Shown piece by piece: positions 41,268-49,756 of a stretch of DNA of 64,000 nucleotides; within the stretch, counting starts at the first letter, position 1, and the number at the start of each line of letters is the position of its first letter. The notes below the pieces were generated by a model. That model had not been told where the DNA came from, ran no database searches, and saw only the letters and a list, made by a program, of their open reading frames with translations. The position numbers and the translations under genes were made by a program. Source of the stretch: Microlunatus speluncae. Its GTDB lineage: Bacteria; Actinomycetota; Actinomycetes; Propionibacteriales; Propionibacteriaceae. The stretch spans positions 1-64,000 of the forward strand of contig NZ_VKCZ01000006.1 of assembly GCF_009299835.1 (NCBI RefSeq), read 5' to 3'.

Positions 41268-41912
41268 ATGACCAAGCTGAAGACTGCCGAGGTGTGGGCG
41301 ATCGTCCACGCCGAACGGCGCGCGCTCGTCCGGGACCTCGCCGACCTCACGGCCGAGCAGTGGGAGACGCGGTCGCTCTGCCCGGACTGGACCGTGCACG
41401 ACGTGGTCGCGCACCTGGTCGACTCGGCCAAGGTCGGCCGGCTCGACTTCATCCGGCGGATGATCACCAGCCGCTTCGACTTCGACCGGGACAACGCGAA
41501 CGGGGTGGCCCGGGAGCGACGGGACCGCCCGGAGGACACCCTGGCCGCACTGGCGGCGACGGTCGAGCTGACCCGGACTCCGCCGGCCGATCCCGCCACC
41601 CGGCTGGTCGAGGCGTTCGGCCACGGCGAGGACATCCGCCGTCCGCTGGGCCTCACCGGCAGCTATCCGGCAACCGGGATCGGCGCGGCGCTGAACTATC
41701 TGGCCAGGACCGGCGTGGCCGTGGGCGGCGGTAAGGAGCGAGTCAGCGGGTTGCGGATCCAGGCGACCGATCTGGACTGGTCGACCGGCTCCGGGCCGGA
41801 CCTGCGCGGCCGGGGCATCGACCTGCTGCTGGCCCTGTCCGGCCGCCCGGCCGGCGCCGCCGAGCTGTCCGGCGCCGGGCTGGAGACCCTGACGGCGAGC
41901 TTCAGCGCCTGA
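41268..41912 (+). CDS. MDMPI (maleylpyruvate isomerase)-family metal-dependent protein
   Basis: A 214-residue DinB-fold protein of the mycothiol-dependent family. VWAIVHAERRALVRDLADLTAEQWETRSLCPDWTVHDVVAHLVDSAKV is the metal-binding N-terminal domain, and FGHGEDIRRPLGL is the second conserved histidine block. Known relatives use mycothiol or detoxify electrophiles. ATG 41268 is chosen; the frame continues upstream to 41214, but this would cross the operator. It is divergent from the HxlR gene that probably regulates it. Confidence 0.83.
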   Translation: MTKLKTAEVWAIVHAERRALVRDLADLTAEQWETRSLCPDWTVHDVVAHLVDSAKVGRLDFIRRMITSRFDFDRDNANGVARERRDRPEDTLAALAATVELTRTPPADPATRLVEAFGHGEDIRRPLGLTGSYPATGIGAALNYLARTGVAVGGGKERVSGLRIQATDLDWSTGSGPDLRGRGIDLLLALSGRPAGAAELSGAGLETLTASFSA

Positions 41913-41936
41913 TCGCCGCCGGTACTGTCAGTGGTC

Positions 41937-42557
41937 ATGACCGCCACTCCTCGCCGACCGCCGGGCCGGCGGCAGCGGCTCGGCGAAGATGAGCGACGGA
42001 AGCAGATCATGGCCGCGGCCATCCAGGAGATCGCCGACAGCGGGTACGAGAGCGCAACGCTGACCCGGATCGCGGCCCGCGCCGACGTGGCCAAGGGCCT
42101 GGTCTGGCGCTACTTCAGCGGCAAGGACGAGCTGATGGAAGCCACGGCCCGGGCGACGATGGAGATGATGCGGGAGCAGATCGTCGACGTCCTCGATCTC
42201 GGTCAGCCGGTGCCCGACATCATCCGGTCGGCCCTACGGCAGGCCGCGCTCCAGGTCCTGACCCATCGCAACGAGTTGCTCGCCCTGAACCGGATCGTGC
42301 ACAACCTGCACAACGACGAGCGCAGCATCGCCGGCTTCTACGAGGAGACCTACCTCCAGCAGGAGCAACTGTTCCGACGCGGCCAGGCCGAGGGCAGCCT
42401 GCGCGACTTCGACCCCAGGGTCATGGCGGTCACCTACCAGGGCTCGATCGACGTGATGATCGCCTACCTCGAGGACCATCCCGAGGTCGATCCCGCCCAC
42501 TACGCGGCCGGGCTCGCCGAGATCCTGCTCGGCGGGATGCAAGCCGGGAGCCGCTGA
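41937..42557 (+). CDS. TetR-family regulator
   Basis: A 206-residue repressor. The HTH is TLTRIAARADVAKGLVWRYFSGKDELMEA near residues 43-72, followed by an all-helical ligand domain with DIIRSALRQAALQVLTHRNELLALNRIVHNLHNDERS. It resembles BetI/AcrR-type repressors. ATG 41937 is used; a GTG at 41931 is in frame. A hairpin follows its stop, and two near-identical operators lie in the next gene's start region, so it is the likely regulator of the VC0807-like/SDR pair. Confidence 0.88.
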   Translation: MTATPRRPPGRRQRLGEDERRKQIMAAAIQEIADSGYESATLTRIAARADVAKGLVWRYFSGKDELMEATARATMEMMREQIVDVLDLGQPVPDIIRSALRQAALQVLTHRNELLALNRIVHNLHNDERSIAGFYEETYLQQEQLFRRGQAEGSLRDFDPRVMAVTYQGSIDVMIAYLEDHPEVDPAHYAAGLAEILLGGMQAGSR

Positions 42558-42571
42558 CCCAACCCCTGATC

Positions 42572-42589
42572 GGCCCGGGCTGCCGGGCC
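42572..42589 (+). terminator. Hairpin after the TetR gene
   Basis: GGCCCGG and CCGGGCC pair across a 4-base loop, 15 bases after the TetR stop codon, giving a GC-rich intrinsic-type terminator before the next gene's operators. Confidence 0.6.
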
Positions 42590-42601
42590 TTCGACTTGCC
42601 T

Positions 42602-42640
42602 ATTGACTACCTGGTCATTAATAATGACTGCATGGTCAAT
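42602..42640. promoter_or_regulatory. Double TetR-type operator overlapping a start codon
   Basis: TGACTACCTGGTCA (42604-42617) and TGACTGCATGGTCA (42625-42638) are near-identical 14-bp sites 21 bp apart, and the whole 39-bp block is itself symmetric about 42621. The second site contains the ATG at 42632. Two sites on one face of DNA would allow cooperative binding of two TetR dimers. The likely binder is the TetR protein encoded immediately upstream. Confidence 0.7.
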
Positions 42641-43345
42641 AACGTTCCGTCGGACGAGGCGGTGAGTCCGGCCTCGCCGGCGACGGAGCCGGGGTCGACC
42701 GGCGGTGCCCGCAACCCGCAGCGCGAGATCGCGCTCAGCCTGGTCGTCAACGCGGTGCTGCCGATCGCGACGTTCTACGGGTTGCGCGCGGCCGGGGTGG
42801 ATCAGTGGCTGGCGCTGATGCTGGGCCTGATCGCACCGGCCGCGATGGCCGTGCATTCGGTGCTGACCAAGCGGCGGGTCGACGTGCTCGCCGGCCTCGT
42901 CATGGCCGCCCTGGTGCTCAGCGTCGGGTTGTCGCTGCTGACCGGCAGCCCGCGGACCCTGTTGGCGCGCGACGGCGTGGTCACCGCGGCCATCGGCGGC
43001 TGGATGATCTTCACCCTGACCCGTACGCCCTACTATCTGTCCGCGCTGCGGCTGTTCACCGGCGGCACGCTGCGGGACAAGATCAACTCGGCCTGGAGCG
43101 ATCGGCCGGACTTTCGAAGGGTCGTGTACAGGTGCACGGTGATCTGGGGTTCCGCGTTGCTGCTGGACGCCGCGAGCACGGTGATCTTCGCCTACACGCT
43201 GCCGATCGACCTGGTCCCGCTGATCGGTGCGGTCAAGCTCGTCGTCTTGATCATTCTCGCCGAGGTGAGCAGCCAGGTGTGGTTCCGGCTCAAGGGCGTG
43301 CCGCTGCTGTCACTTGATCAGGCCGACGGCCAGGAGCGATCATGA
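42632..43345 (+). CDS. VC0807-like membrane protein
   Basis: A 237-residue protein with a polar 38-residue N-terminus, five to six hydrophobic segments and the conserved ALRLFTGGTLRDKINSAWSDRPDFRRVVYRCTVIWGSALLLDAASTVIFAYTLPIDLVP block of the VC0807/DUF3159-like group, which has no known biochemical role. The start codon lies in the second operator, so repressor binding would also hide it. An upstream ATG at 42596 is possible but would start before the operators. Its TGA overlaps the SDR start by four bases (ATGA), giving a two-gene operon. Confidence 0.78.
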   Translation: MVNNVPSDEAVSPASPATEPGSTGGARNPQREIALSLVVNAVLPIATFYGLRAAGVDQWLALMLGLIAPAAMAVHSVLTKRRVDVLAGLVMAALVLSVGLSLLTGSPRTLLARDGVVTAAIGGWMIFTLTRTPYYLSALRLFTGGTLRDKINSAWSDRPDFRRVVYRCTVIWGSALLLDAASTVIFAYTLPIDLVPLIGAVKLVVLIILAEVSSQVWFRLKGVPLLSLDQADGQERS

Positions 43346-44112
43346 GCGAGCGCACCTACGTCGTCACCGGCTCGGCCTCGGGCATCGGGGCCAGCACCGC
43401 GTCGATCCTTCGAGATCTTGGTGCCACGATCATCGGCTGCGACCTGAACGACGCCGACATCATCGCCGACCTGTCCACCCCGGCCGGCCGCGAGTCGCTC
43501 GTCGCCGAGGTGACGAAAGGTGGGCCGATCGATGCCGTGCTGGCGGTCGCGGGGGGCGGACGGACCGGGCTGCTCGAGACCAACTACTTCGGCACCGTGG
43601 CCACCCTCGAGGGCCTGCGGCCGCTGCTGGCGCGAAGCCGGGCCCCGCGGGCCGTCGCCGTCTCCTCGACCTCGTCGCTGGCTCCCGCGGACAGCCGGGT
43701 GCTGCAGGCCTGCGCCGCCGGTGACGAAGCCGTCGCGACCGCTCTGGTCGCCGCCGATCCCACCCTGCGCGAGGCCGCCTACGGCATCGCCAAGCGAGCC
43801 CTCAACGGTTGGGTACGACGAGCGGCGCCGACTCCGGACTGGGCCGGCGCCGGCATCCCGCTGAACGCGGTCGCCCCCGGGGTGGTGGACACTCCCGCCG
43901 CCGCCTGGATCCTCAACGACGATGCGGTCCGGGCTGCCGTCGAGGCGGCCGCACCGCAACCCCTCGGCGGCTTCCCCGGCCGGCCCGAGTGGGTCGGGCA
44001 GCTGATCGGCTGGCTGGCCGGACCGGAGAACCGATTCGTCACCGGCCAGGTGATCTTCGCCGATGGCGGCGCCGAAGCGGCCCTGCTCGGTGACCGTCAG
44101 TGGCAGGGCTGA
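43342..44112 (+). CDS. Short-chain dehydrogenase/reductase
   Basis: A 256-residue NAD(P)-dependent oxidoreductase. The cofactor motif is TGSASGIGAST near residue 10, catalytic Ser is in VSSTSSLAP and catalytic Tyr-Lys in YGIAKRAL, and APGVVDTPAAAW is the loop after the active site. The arrangement resembles 3-alpha-hydroxysteroid or coniferyl alcohol dehydrogenases. It forms an operon with the VC0807-like gene, probably under the TetR regulator. The real substrate is unknown. Confidence 0.9.
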   Translation: MSERTYVVTGSASGIGASTASILRDLGATIIGCDLNDADIIADLSTPAGRESLVAEVTKGGPIDAVLAVAGGGRTGLLETNYFGTVATLEGLRPLLARSRAPRAVAVSSTSSLAPADSRVLQACAAGDEAVATALVAADPTLREAAYGIAKRALNGWVRRAAPTPDWAGAGIPLNAVAPGVVDTPAAAWILNDDAVRAAVEAAAPQPLGGFPGRPEWVGQLIGWLAGPENRFVTGQVIFADGGAEAALLGDRQWQG

Positions 44113-44119
44113 CGACGGG

Positions 44120-44938
44120 TCAGGGTGCCGGGTAGAGCACCGGGTTGAGCTCGGTGTCGAAGCGATCGCCGGGGCTGCGGCCGGGGCCGCAGGTCAACAG
44201 GTCGGCCCGCTGCGCGTCGTTGGTCGGCTCGCCGATGATCATGTCGGCGTCCATGTAGATGATCGTCATCACCCGGCGCGGCACGGTCGACGTGTTCGGG
44301 CTGGCCCGGTGGAAGGTCCAGCCGAGGTGATAGCTGACGTCGCCGAGGGCGAACGGGCTGTCGTCGATCTCGTAGCCCTGGCGCAGCATGTAGTCGGCGA
44401 CCTTGGCCTCGGACTCGTCACTGATCGGCAGGTCGCGGCCCATCCCGAACCGGTGGCTGCCCACCGCGAAGGTCAGCGGGCCGAGCTCGGCCGGCGTGTC
44501 CTGCAACGGAATCCAGACAGTGATCGCCCGGTCGGTGGACAGCGGCCAGTAGTACTGGTCGGCGTGCCACGGGGTGATCCCGCCGCTCGGCTCCTTGTAC
44601 AGCGCCTGATCATGGTAGAGCCGCACCGACCGGACGCCGAGCAGGTCGGCCGCCAGCCGGGCCAGGTCCGGTGAGCGGACGAAGCGCTCGACCATCGGGC
44701 TCTGCTTCCACAGGTGACCGACCTGCAGGAAGGCCTTGCTGTACGTGTCCCGCTCTTCCATCGGCAGGTGCTGGGTGTTCAGTTCGATCACCTTCTCGGT
44801 GATCTCGTCGGCGAACGGCGCCAGCTCGACCGGGTCCAGCACGCCGCGCAGCTTGGCGAAGCCCTGCCGTTCGAAGGCCAGTCGCTCGGCGTCGGTCAGC
44901 TGATAGTTGCTGGTGACGGTGTCGATCGTCGTGGTCAT
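44120..44938 (-). CDS. Phytanoyl-CoA dioxygenase (PhyH)-family enzyme, copy 2
   Basis: A 272-residue protein. GGITPWHADQYYWPLSTDRAITVWIPLQDTPAELGPLTFAVGSHRFGMG includes the H-x-D iron ligands, and LGWTFHRASPNTSTVPRRVMTIIYMDAD provides the distal His and the 2-oxoglutarate-binding Arg. It differs from copy 1 by more than half of its residues. ATG 44938 gives a normal N-terminus; ATG 44950 and longer options exist. It is divergent from an AraC-type gene 107 bp away, repeating the arrangement at 32.5-34.5 kb in the opposite orientation. Confidence 0.88.
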   Translation of the reverse strand: MTTTIDTVTSNYQLTDAERLAFERQGFAKLRGVLDPVELAPFADEITEKVIELNTQHLPMEERDTYSKAFLQVGHLWKQSPMVERFVRSPDLARLAADLLGVRSVRLYHDQALYKEPSGGITPWHADQYYWPLSTDRAITVWIPLQDTPAELGPLTFAVGSHRFGMGRDLPISDESEAKVADYMLRQGYEIDDSPFALGDVSYHLGWTFHRASPNTSTVPRRVMTIIYMDADMIIGEPTNDAQRADLLTCGPGRSPGDRFDTELNPVLYPAP

Positions 44939-45044
44939 GTCGATCAGCATCGCCGCACCGGGCGCCGCAGACCAGTAGCCGGTTTGCCCGGTTCTGATAC
45001 CCCGTTGCCCGCCGGGCCCGCAACCGATTGCGTACGATCTCGGG

Positions 45045-45881
45045 ATGCGCCAGCCGCTGTACGAGCGGACCGTGCCGGAGCCCGGCCAGTCCTGGCGGTG
45101 GTTCGAGGCCACCGGCCTGTACACCTACCTCTGGCACAACCACGCCGAGCTCGAGCTGATCTTGATCACCACCGGCACCGGTTCGATCTTCGTCGGCGAC
45201 CGGGTGCTGCCCTACGCGCCCGGCGACCTGTTCCTGCTCGGCCCGCAACTGCCGCACGCCTACGTCTCGGCGACCTCGAGCCACGCGCTGGTCTGCCAGT
45301 TTCCGGAGACCCTGATCGGGCCGGAGCTGCGGCACCGGCCCGAGTTCACCACGCTGCGCCGGCTGCTCGGCGAGGCAGGCACCGGGCTGCACTTCGCCGG
45401 GTGCACCGAGCAGGGTTGGTCGGGCCTGAGCGCGCCGAGTCCGGGGCGGCGAACGGTCAATCTGCTCGGGCTGCTGGTTGAGCTTGCCGATCGGACCGAC
45501 GGCCGGCGGGTGGCCAGCTCCCGCTACCTGCCGGACCGGTCGACAAGATCACGAGACCGGCTGGAGCGGGTCGTCGGTCATCTTGCCGATCACCTGACCG
45601 AGCCGATCACGCTGACCGAGATCGCCGCGGTCGCCGCGTTGACGCCGACCGCGACCAGCCGGTTCTTCCGCCGGCAGACCGGGATGACGATCACCGCCTA
45701 TCTCAACCGGGCCCGGATCGCCAACGCCTGCCACGCCCTGGCCGAGTCGGACGCGCCCATCGCCACGGTGGCCCGGCTGAGCGGCTTCGCCAACCTGGCT
45801 CATTTCAACCGCGAGTTCCGCCGCGGCCTCGGCCAGACCCCGAGCAGCTTCCGCCGGATCGCCCGGCCCTCCTCGGGATGA
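45045..45881 (+). CDS. AraC-family regulator (divergent to PhyH copy 2)
   Basis: A 278-residue regulator with a cupin N-terminal half (LYTYLWHNHAELELILITTGTGSIFVGDRVLPYAPGDLFLLGPQLPHAY, the metal/ligand-type fold) and a C-terminal double HTH (LTEIAAVAALTPTATSRFFRRQTGMTITAYLNRARIANACHALAES and VARLSGFANLAHFNREFRRGLGQTPSSFRR). It is likely to control the divergent PhyH gene. It converges on the secreted propeller gene with no spacer. Confidence 0.9.
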   Translation: MRQPLYERTVPEPGQSWRWFEATGLYTYLWHNHAELELILITTGTGSIFVGDRVLPYAPGDLFLLGPQLPHAYVSATSSHALVCQFPETLIGPELRHRPEFTTLRRLLGEAGTGLHFAGCTEQGWSGLSAPSPGRRTVNLLGLLVELADRTDGRRVASSRYLPDRSTRSRDRLERVVGHLADHLTEPITLTEIAAVAALTPTATSRFFRRQTGMTITAYLNRARIANACHALAESDAPIATVARLSGFANLAHFNREFRRGLGQTPSSFRRIARPSSG

Positions 45882-47966
45882 TCAATACCACTTCACCTCG
45901 AGCAGCAATCCGTTCTGGACATAGAACTTACTGGCCCCGGGTGACGTGTCGGCGAAGCTGCAGCGGTAGTTGGGACCAAGATCATTCAGCGTGTCCGGGT
46001 CGATCCGCCGGGTGGTCCCGCTGGTGGTGTAGATCGCGCCGTCGCCGGGATCGAACGACATGTTGACGGCCCGCGGCTGGAAGCCCGAGATGGTCGGCCA
46101 CGGGTAGTCGAAGTATTTCTTCGACCGGAGCAGGCTGCCGTCCGCCGGGTCGATCTCGAAGACGGTCCCGTACGACTGACCGAACAGCCGGCCCTGGCCG
46201 TCGAAGGTCAGCCCGGCCACGCCGTCCTCGTCGGCCAGCGGGGTCGACGTCCACTTCACCGCCCCCGTGGCCGCGTCCAGGGCGAACACCTGGCCGCGGT
46301 GCTTCGAGCCGTCGGCCGGGTTGCAGCAGCCGAGCGACCCGCCGTAGAGGATCCCGTCCCGATAGGTCAGCGCCGAGATCTGGTTGGCACCGGAGACGAG
46401 CCCGGAATTCCAGGTCCGCCGCTCCCCCGTCGCCGGGTCGTAGAGGGTGACCGCGCCGTTGAGCTGGGTGTTCTTGGGCGACGTGCCGATCGCGACGTAC
46501 TTGCCGGCGCTGACCACCGTCCACGGCCGCTCCTGGCCCTCCTTCTTCAGATCGAACAACTTCTTCGGGTTGGTGCCATCGGCGAACGGCTGGGCCGGAT
46601 CGTATTCCCAGAGCTCGGCGTTGGCGTAGATGCCGAGGTAGAGCTTGCCGTTGTGGCTGCCCATGCCCTCGATCTGATGCGGGAACTTGTACTCGGTCCA
46701 TTTCGTCGTCGCCGGGTCGTACGCGACGAAGCCGCCCTGGAAGTAGCCGCCGCCGTAGATCCGGCCGTCGGGCCCCTTGGCCAGCGAGCGCGGCGCGGTC
46801 GGCGTGCCGACCAGCCCGTCGATCTGGGCCAGGACGCCCGTCTTGGTCACCGTGTCGTAGCGCCAGAGGTCGCCACCGGCGCCGCCACCGACGATCGTCT
46901 CGTGGCCGGTGGTCGGATCGGCGAACCGGCCGAGCCCCTTGCCCGCGCCGAGCCCGCCCTTGTCCGCCTGCTCATCGCCGCCGCGGTAGCCCGTGCCGGT
47001 CAGCGTGCCGGTCCGCGGATCGAACCGCTTCAGCTCGGTCGAGTCGATCAGGTAGACCCGGCCGCGGGAGTCGGCGGCGGTGATCGTCTGGCCGGCGTAA
47101 CCCGGGATCTCGTACGCCCACTTCAGGGTCCGCAGGTTGAGCACCCAGCCGGTCGACGGGCTGGTGCCGCCGGCGAACATCACGTAGAGATAGCCGGCCT
47201 CGTCCTCCAGCTGGTACGCGTACTTGTCGGTCGGCATGCCCTTCGGCAGCGGGATCTCGACCCGCTTCCCGGTCGCCGGATCGACCTGCCACAGCCCGGC
47301 GCTCTGGCCCAGGCCGGCGTAGATCTTGCCCTCGGCGTATTCGACCGAGCGGACGTAACCGTACCTGCCGCCGAAGTCGCCGTAGTCCCGGAAGCTGCGG
47401 GTCTCGGCGTTCCAGGCGAGCAGCCGGCCGCCGGGCAGTGGCGGCGGGGCGAAGCCCTCGGTGGTGCCGAGGTAGAAGTTGCCGTCGTCGTCGACGTCGC
47501 CCTCCCAGGTGAAGCTGGCGTACTGCGTCGGCCGGCCGAGGTCCTCGAGCTCGGCCGCTCCCCAGGGCAGCCGGTAGACGTGCCCGTAGCCGTACGAGGA
47601 GGCGAAGACGTTGCCGTGCCGGTCCACCGAGACACCCCAGGCGCCCTGAGCCCCCTTGTCCGCCGGCACCTCGGTCGAGTCCGGATCGGGCACGAAGAGC
47701 GGCAGCATCCGCAGCACCTTCGCGGAGAACGTGTCGATCTCCGCCAGGTAGCCGGGCGACCCGCTGAACACTCGGTAGGTCCGCACCGATCCGTCCGGCA
47801 TCCGCGCCGTCTCCCCGCTCGGCGAACTGGTCGAATAGAGCGGGATCTGCCCGCGGTTCCACCACTGCGGCCTGCTCGGCGGCACCTCCGCCGCGGCGAT
47901 CGGCGGGCGGGCCAGACCGGCCACGACCATGATCAACACCAGTGCTCCGACGACCCAGCGACTCAT
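45882..47966 (-). CDS. Secreted beta-propeller protein, second copy
   Basis: A 694-residue exported protein. SRWVVGALVLIMVVAGLARPPIAAAE is a Sec signal peptide. The mature part is a long propeller with units such as GDLWRYDTVTKTGVLAQIDGLVG, HNGKLYLGIYANAELWEYDPAQP and GRLFGQSYGTVFEIDPADG. It ends in NDLGPNYRCSFADTSPGASKFYVQNGLLLEVKWY, giving a Cys next to aromatic residues. No catalytic site is apparent. The same general design appears at 16624-18549, so the genome keeps at least two. It could be an extracellular carbohydrate-binding protein. It is monocistronic, with a 218-bp upstream region. Confidence 0.82.
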   Translation of the reverse strand: MSRWVVGALVLIMVVAGLARPPIAAAEVPPSRPQWWNRGQIPLYSTSSPSGETARMPDGSVRTYRVFSGSPGYLAEIDTFSAKVLRMLPLFVPDPDSTEVPADKGAQGAWGVSVDRHGNVFASSYGYGHVYRLPWGAAELEDLGRPTQYASFTWEGDVDDDGNFYLGTTEGFAPPPLPGGRLLAWNAETRSFRDYGDFGGRYGYVRSVEYAEGKIYAGLGQSAGLWQVDPATGKRVEIPLPKGMPTDKYAYQLEDEAGYLYVMFAGGTSPSTGWVLNLRTLKWAYEIPGYAGQTITAADSRGRVYLIDSTELKRFDPRTGTLTGTGYRGGDEQADKGGLGAGKGLGRFADPTTGHETIVGGGAGGDLWRYDTVTKTGVLAQIDGLVGTPTAPRSLAKGPDGRIYGGGYFQGGFVAYDPATTKWTEYKFPHQIEGMGSHNGKLYLGIYANAELWEYDPAQPFADGTNPKKLFDLKKEGQERPWTVVSAGKYVAIGTSPKNTQLNGAVTLYDPATGERRTWNSGLVSGANQISALTYRDGILYGGSLGCCNPADGSKHRGQVFALDAATGAVKWTSTPLADEDGVAGLTFDGQGRLFGQSYGTVFEIDPADGSLLRSKKYFDYPWPTISGFQPRAVNMSFDPGDGAIYTTSGTTRRIDPDTLNDLGPNYRCSFADTSPGASKFYVQNGLLLEVKWY

Positions 47967-48184
47967 CGCGCCCCGCCCCCTTGAGACCGACAGATTTCGG
48001 ACGCTCGATCGAGCGGTTACCGACCTGTCGTTATTCAGGGAATGTAGAGGCCGCGGACCGATCCCGTCAAGGACTTGAAGGCGCCCGGTTGCCCGGGTCA
48101 GCTGAGGCGACCGACGCCGAACCTGGAGCGGGTCGCGGGACGCCGAGATACCATGATTTCAACCCGTCGCAGACGGAGGACACA

Positions 48185-48622
48185 ATGGCGTGGGTTATCT
48201 GGTTGGTCGTGGCCGCCGTTCTGGGCGTCGCCGAATTCTTCACTCTGACACTGGCATTCGGCCTGTTGGCGGCAGCGGCGTTGATCGCCGCAGTCACCGC
48301 CGGCCTCGGCGCCCCGGTGCTGGTCCAGATCCTGGTCTTCGCCGCCGCCACCGCGGCCGGGCTCCTGGTGGTGCGCCCCATCGCCATGCGGCAGCGGTCG
48401 GGCACCCCCTTGGTGCGCGACGGCAGTGATGCGCTGATCGGCAAGACCGCGGTGGTCCTGCAGCAGGTCAGCATGGCGCGGGGCCTGATCAAGCTCGGCG
48501 GCGAGGAATGGTCGGCCCGGTCCTACGACGAGCACCAGGTGATCGAAGCCGGGACGCTCGTCGACGTGCTGGAGATCGACGGCGCCACGGCCGTGGTCTA
48601 TCCGCGCGAATTGCTGCCCTGA
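48185..48622 (+). CDS. NfeD-like membrane protein
   Basis: A 145-residue protein with three to four hydrophobic helices (MAWVIWLVVAAVLGVAEFFTLTLAFGLLAAAALIAAV) and a C-terminal OB-fold containing GSDALIGKTAVVLQQVSMARGLIKLGGEEWSARS. NfeD proteins pair with SPFH proteins in membrane microdomains. The next gene, 29 bases downstream, is the SPFH partner. ATG 48185 is the start of the homologous part; the frame is open to 47942 but the extension reads as noise. Confidence 0.87.
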   Translation: MAWVIWLVVAAVLGVAEFFTLTLAFGLLAAAALIAAVTAGLGAPVLVQILVFAAATAAGLLVVRPIAMRQRSGTPLVRDGSDALIGKTAVVLQQVSMARGLIKLGGEEWSARSYDEHQVIEAGTLVDVLEIDGATAVVYPRELLP

Positions 48623-48651
48623 CCCCGTCACCGAGGACGGAAGGAGGAGAG

Positions 48652-49725
48652 ATGGAGACCCTGTTCTTGATCATCATCGTGGTGCTGCTCGTCGGTTTCG
48701 TGGCGGTGGGTGCGGTACGGATCGTGCCGCAGGCCCGGCGCTACAACGTCGAACGCTTCGGCCGCTATCGGGCGACGCTGCAACCGGGATTGAACTTCAT
48801 CATCCCGTTGGCCGACCGGGTCAACAACAAGCTGGACGTACGCGAGCAGGTGTTCTCCTCGCGCCCGCAACCGGTGATCACCCAGGACAACCTGGTGGTG
48901 AACATCGACACGGTGCTGTACTACCAGATCACCGACCCGCGGGCCGCGGCGTACGAGGTCGCCGACTATCTGCAGGCGATCGACCAGCTCACCGTGACCA
49001 CCCTGCGCAACGTGATCGGCAGCATGGACCTGGAGCGGACGCTGACCTCGCGCGAGGAGATCAACACCCAGTTGCGGATCGTGCTCGACGACGCCACCGG
49101 CAAGTGGGGCATCCGGGTGAACCGGGTGGAGATCAAGGCGATCGACCCGCCGGCCACGATCAAGGAGGCGATGGAGAAGCAGATGCGGGCCGAGCGCGAC
49201 AAGCGGGCCGCCATCCTGCACGCCGAAGGCGAGCGGCAGGCCAAGATCCTGACCGCGGAGGGGACCCGGCAGCAGGAGATCCTCGTCGCGCAAGGTGATC
49301 AACAGGCAGCGATCCTGCGCGCGGACGGCGAGGCCAAGGCGATCGAGCGCGTCTTCCAGGCCGTGCACCGCAACGACGCCGACCCGAAGGTGCTCGCGTA
49401 CAAGTATCTGCAGATGCTGCCCCAGTTGGCCGACGGCGACAACAACACCTTCTGGGTCATTCCCGGAGAGTTGACCCAGGCGATCCAGGCCGTGACGGAG
49501 GGCTTCCGTGATCACCCTGCGGTGCCCACACCGACCGCTCGGCCGACCGACGACGGCCCGTCACCCGATGCCGACGAGGACGACCGGACCCGCGCCTTGA
49601 CCACGGGCGATGCGCAGGACACGACCCTGGCCGCGGTCGAGGCCGTCTCGGCACTGACCGAGGCCAAGTCACAGGTCGCGGCGGTGGAGCGCGGTCCGGG
49701 AACGGGAAACGGCGCCCATCCGTGA
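48652..49725 (+). CDS. SPFH/stomatin-like (slipin) protein
   Basis: A 357-residue protein. One N-terminal helix (TLFLIIIVVLLVGFVAVGAVRIV) anchors it. The SPFH domain follows (NVERFGRYRATLQPGLNFIIPLADRV, ITQDNLVVNIDTVLYYQITDPRAAAYEV, RNVIGSMDLERTLTSREEIN). Then comes a long charged helix (EKQMRAERDKRAAILHAEGERQAKILTAEG) and a low-complexity acidic tail. Such proteins oligomerise and organise membrane lipid domains, with NfeD as partner. Start ATG 48652, preceded by GGAGGAG. It converges on the ribosomal operon. Confidence 0.92.
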   Translation: METLFLIIIVVLLVGFVAVGAVRIVPQARRYNVERFGRYRATLQPGLNFIIPLADRVNNKLDVREQVFSSRPQPVITQDNLVVNIDTVLYYQITDPRAAAYEVADYLQAIDQLTVTTLRNVIGSMDLERTLTSREEINTQLRIVLDDATGKWGIRVNRVEIKAIDPPATIKEAMEKQMRAERDKRAAILHAEGERQAKILTAEGTRQQEILVAQGDQQAAILRADGEAKAIERVFQAVHRNDADPKVLAYKYLQMLPQLADGDNNTFWVIPGELTQAIQAVTEGFRDHPAVPTPTARPTDDGPSPDADEDDRTRALTTGDAQDTTLAAVEAVSALTEAKSQVAAVERGPGTGNGAHP

Positions 49726-49756
49726 GGATGAGCGCCGGTTCCGGTGATCGTTGAGG

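Noticed and set aside
42596-42631. An upstream ATG at 42596 as the start of the VC0807-like gene
   Set aside because: It would place both TetR operators inside the coding sequence, and the added residues (MPIDYLVINNDC) have no counterpart in the hydrophobic family pattern. ATG 42632 is preferred.
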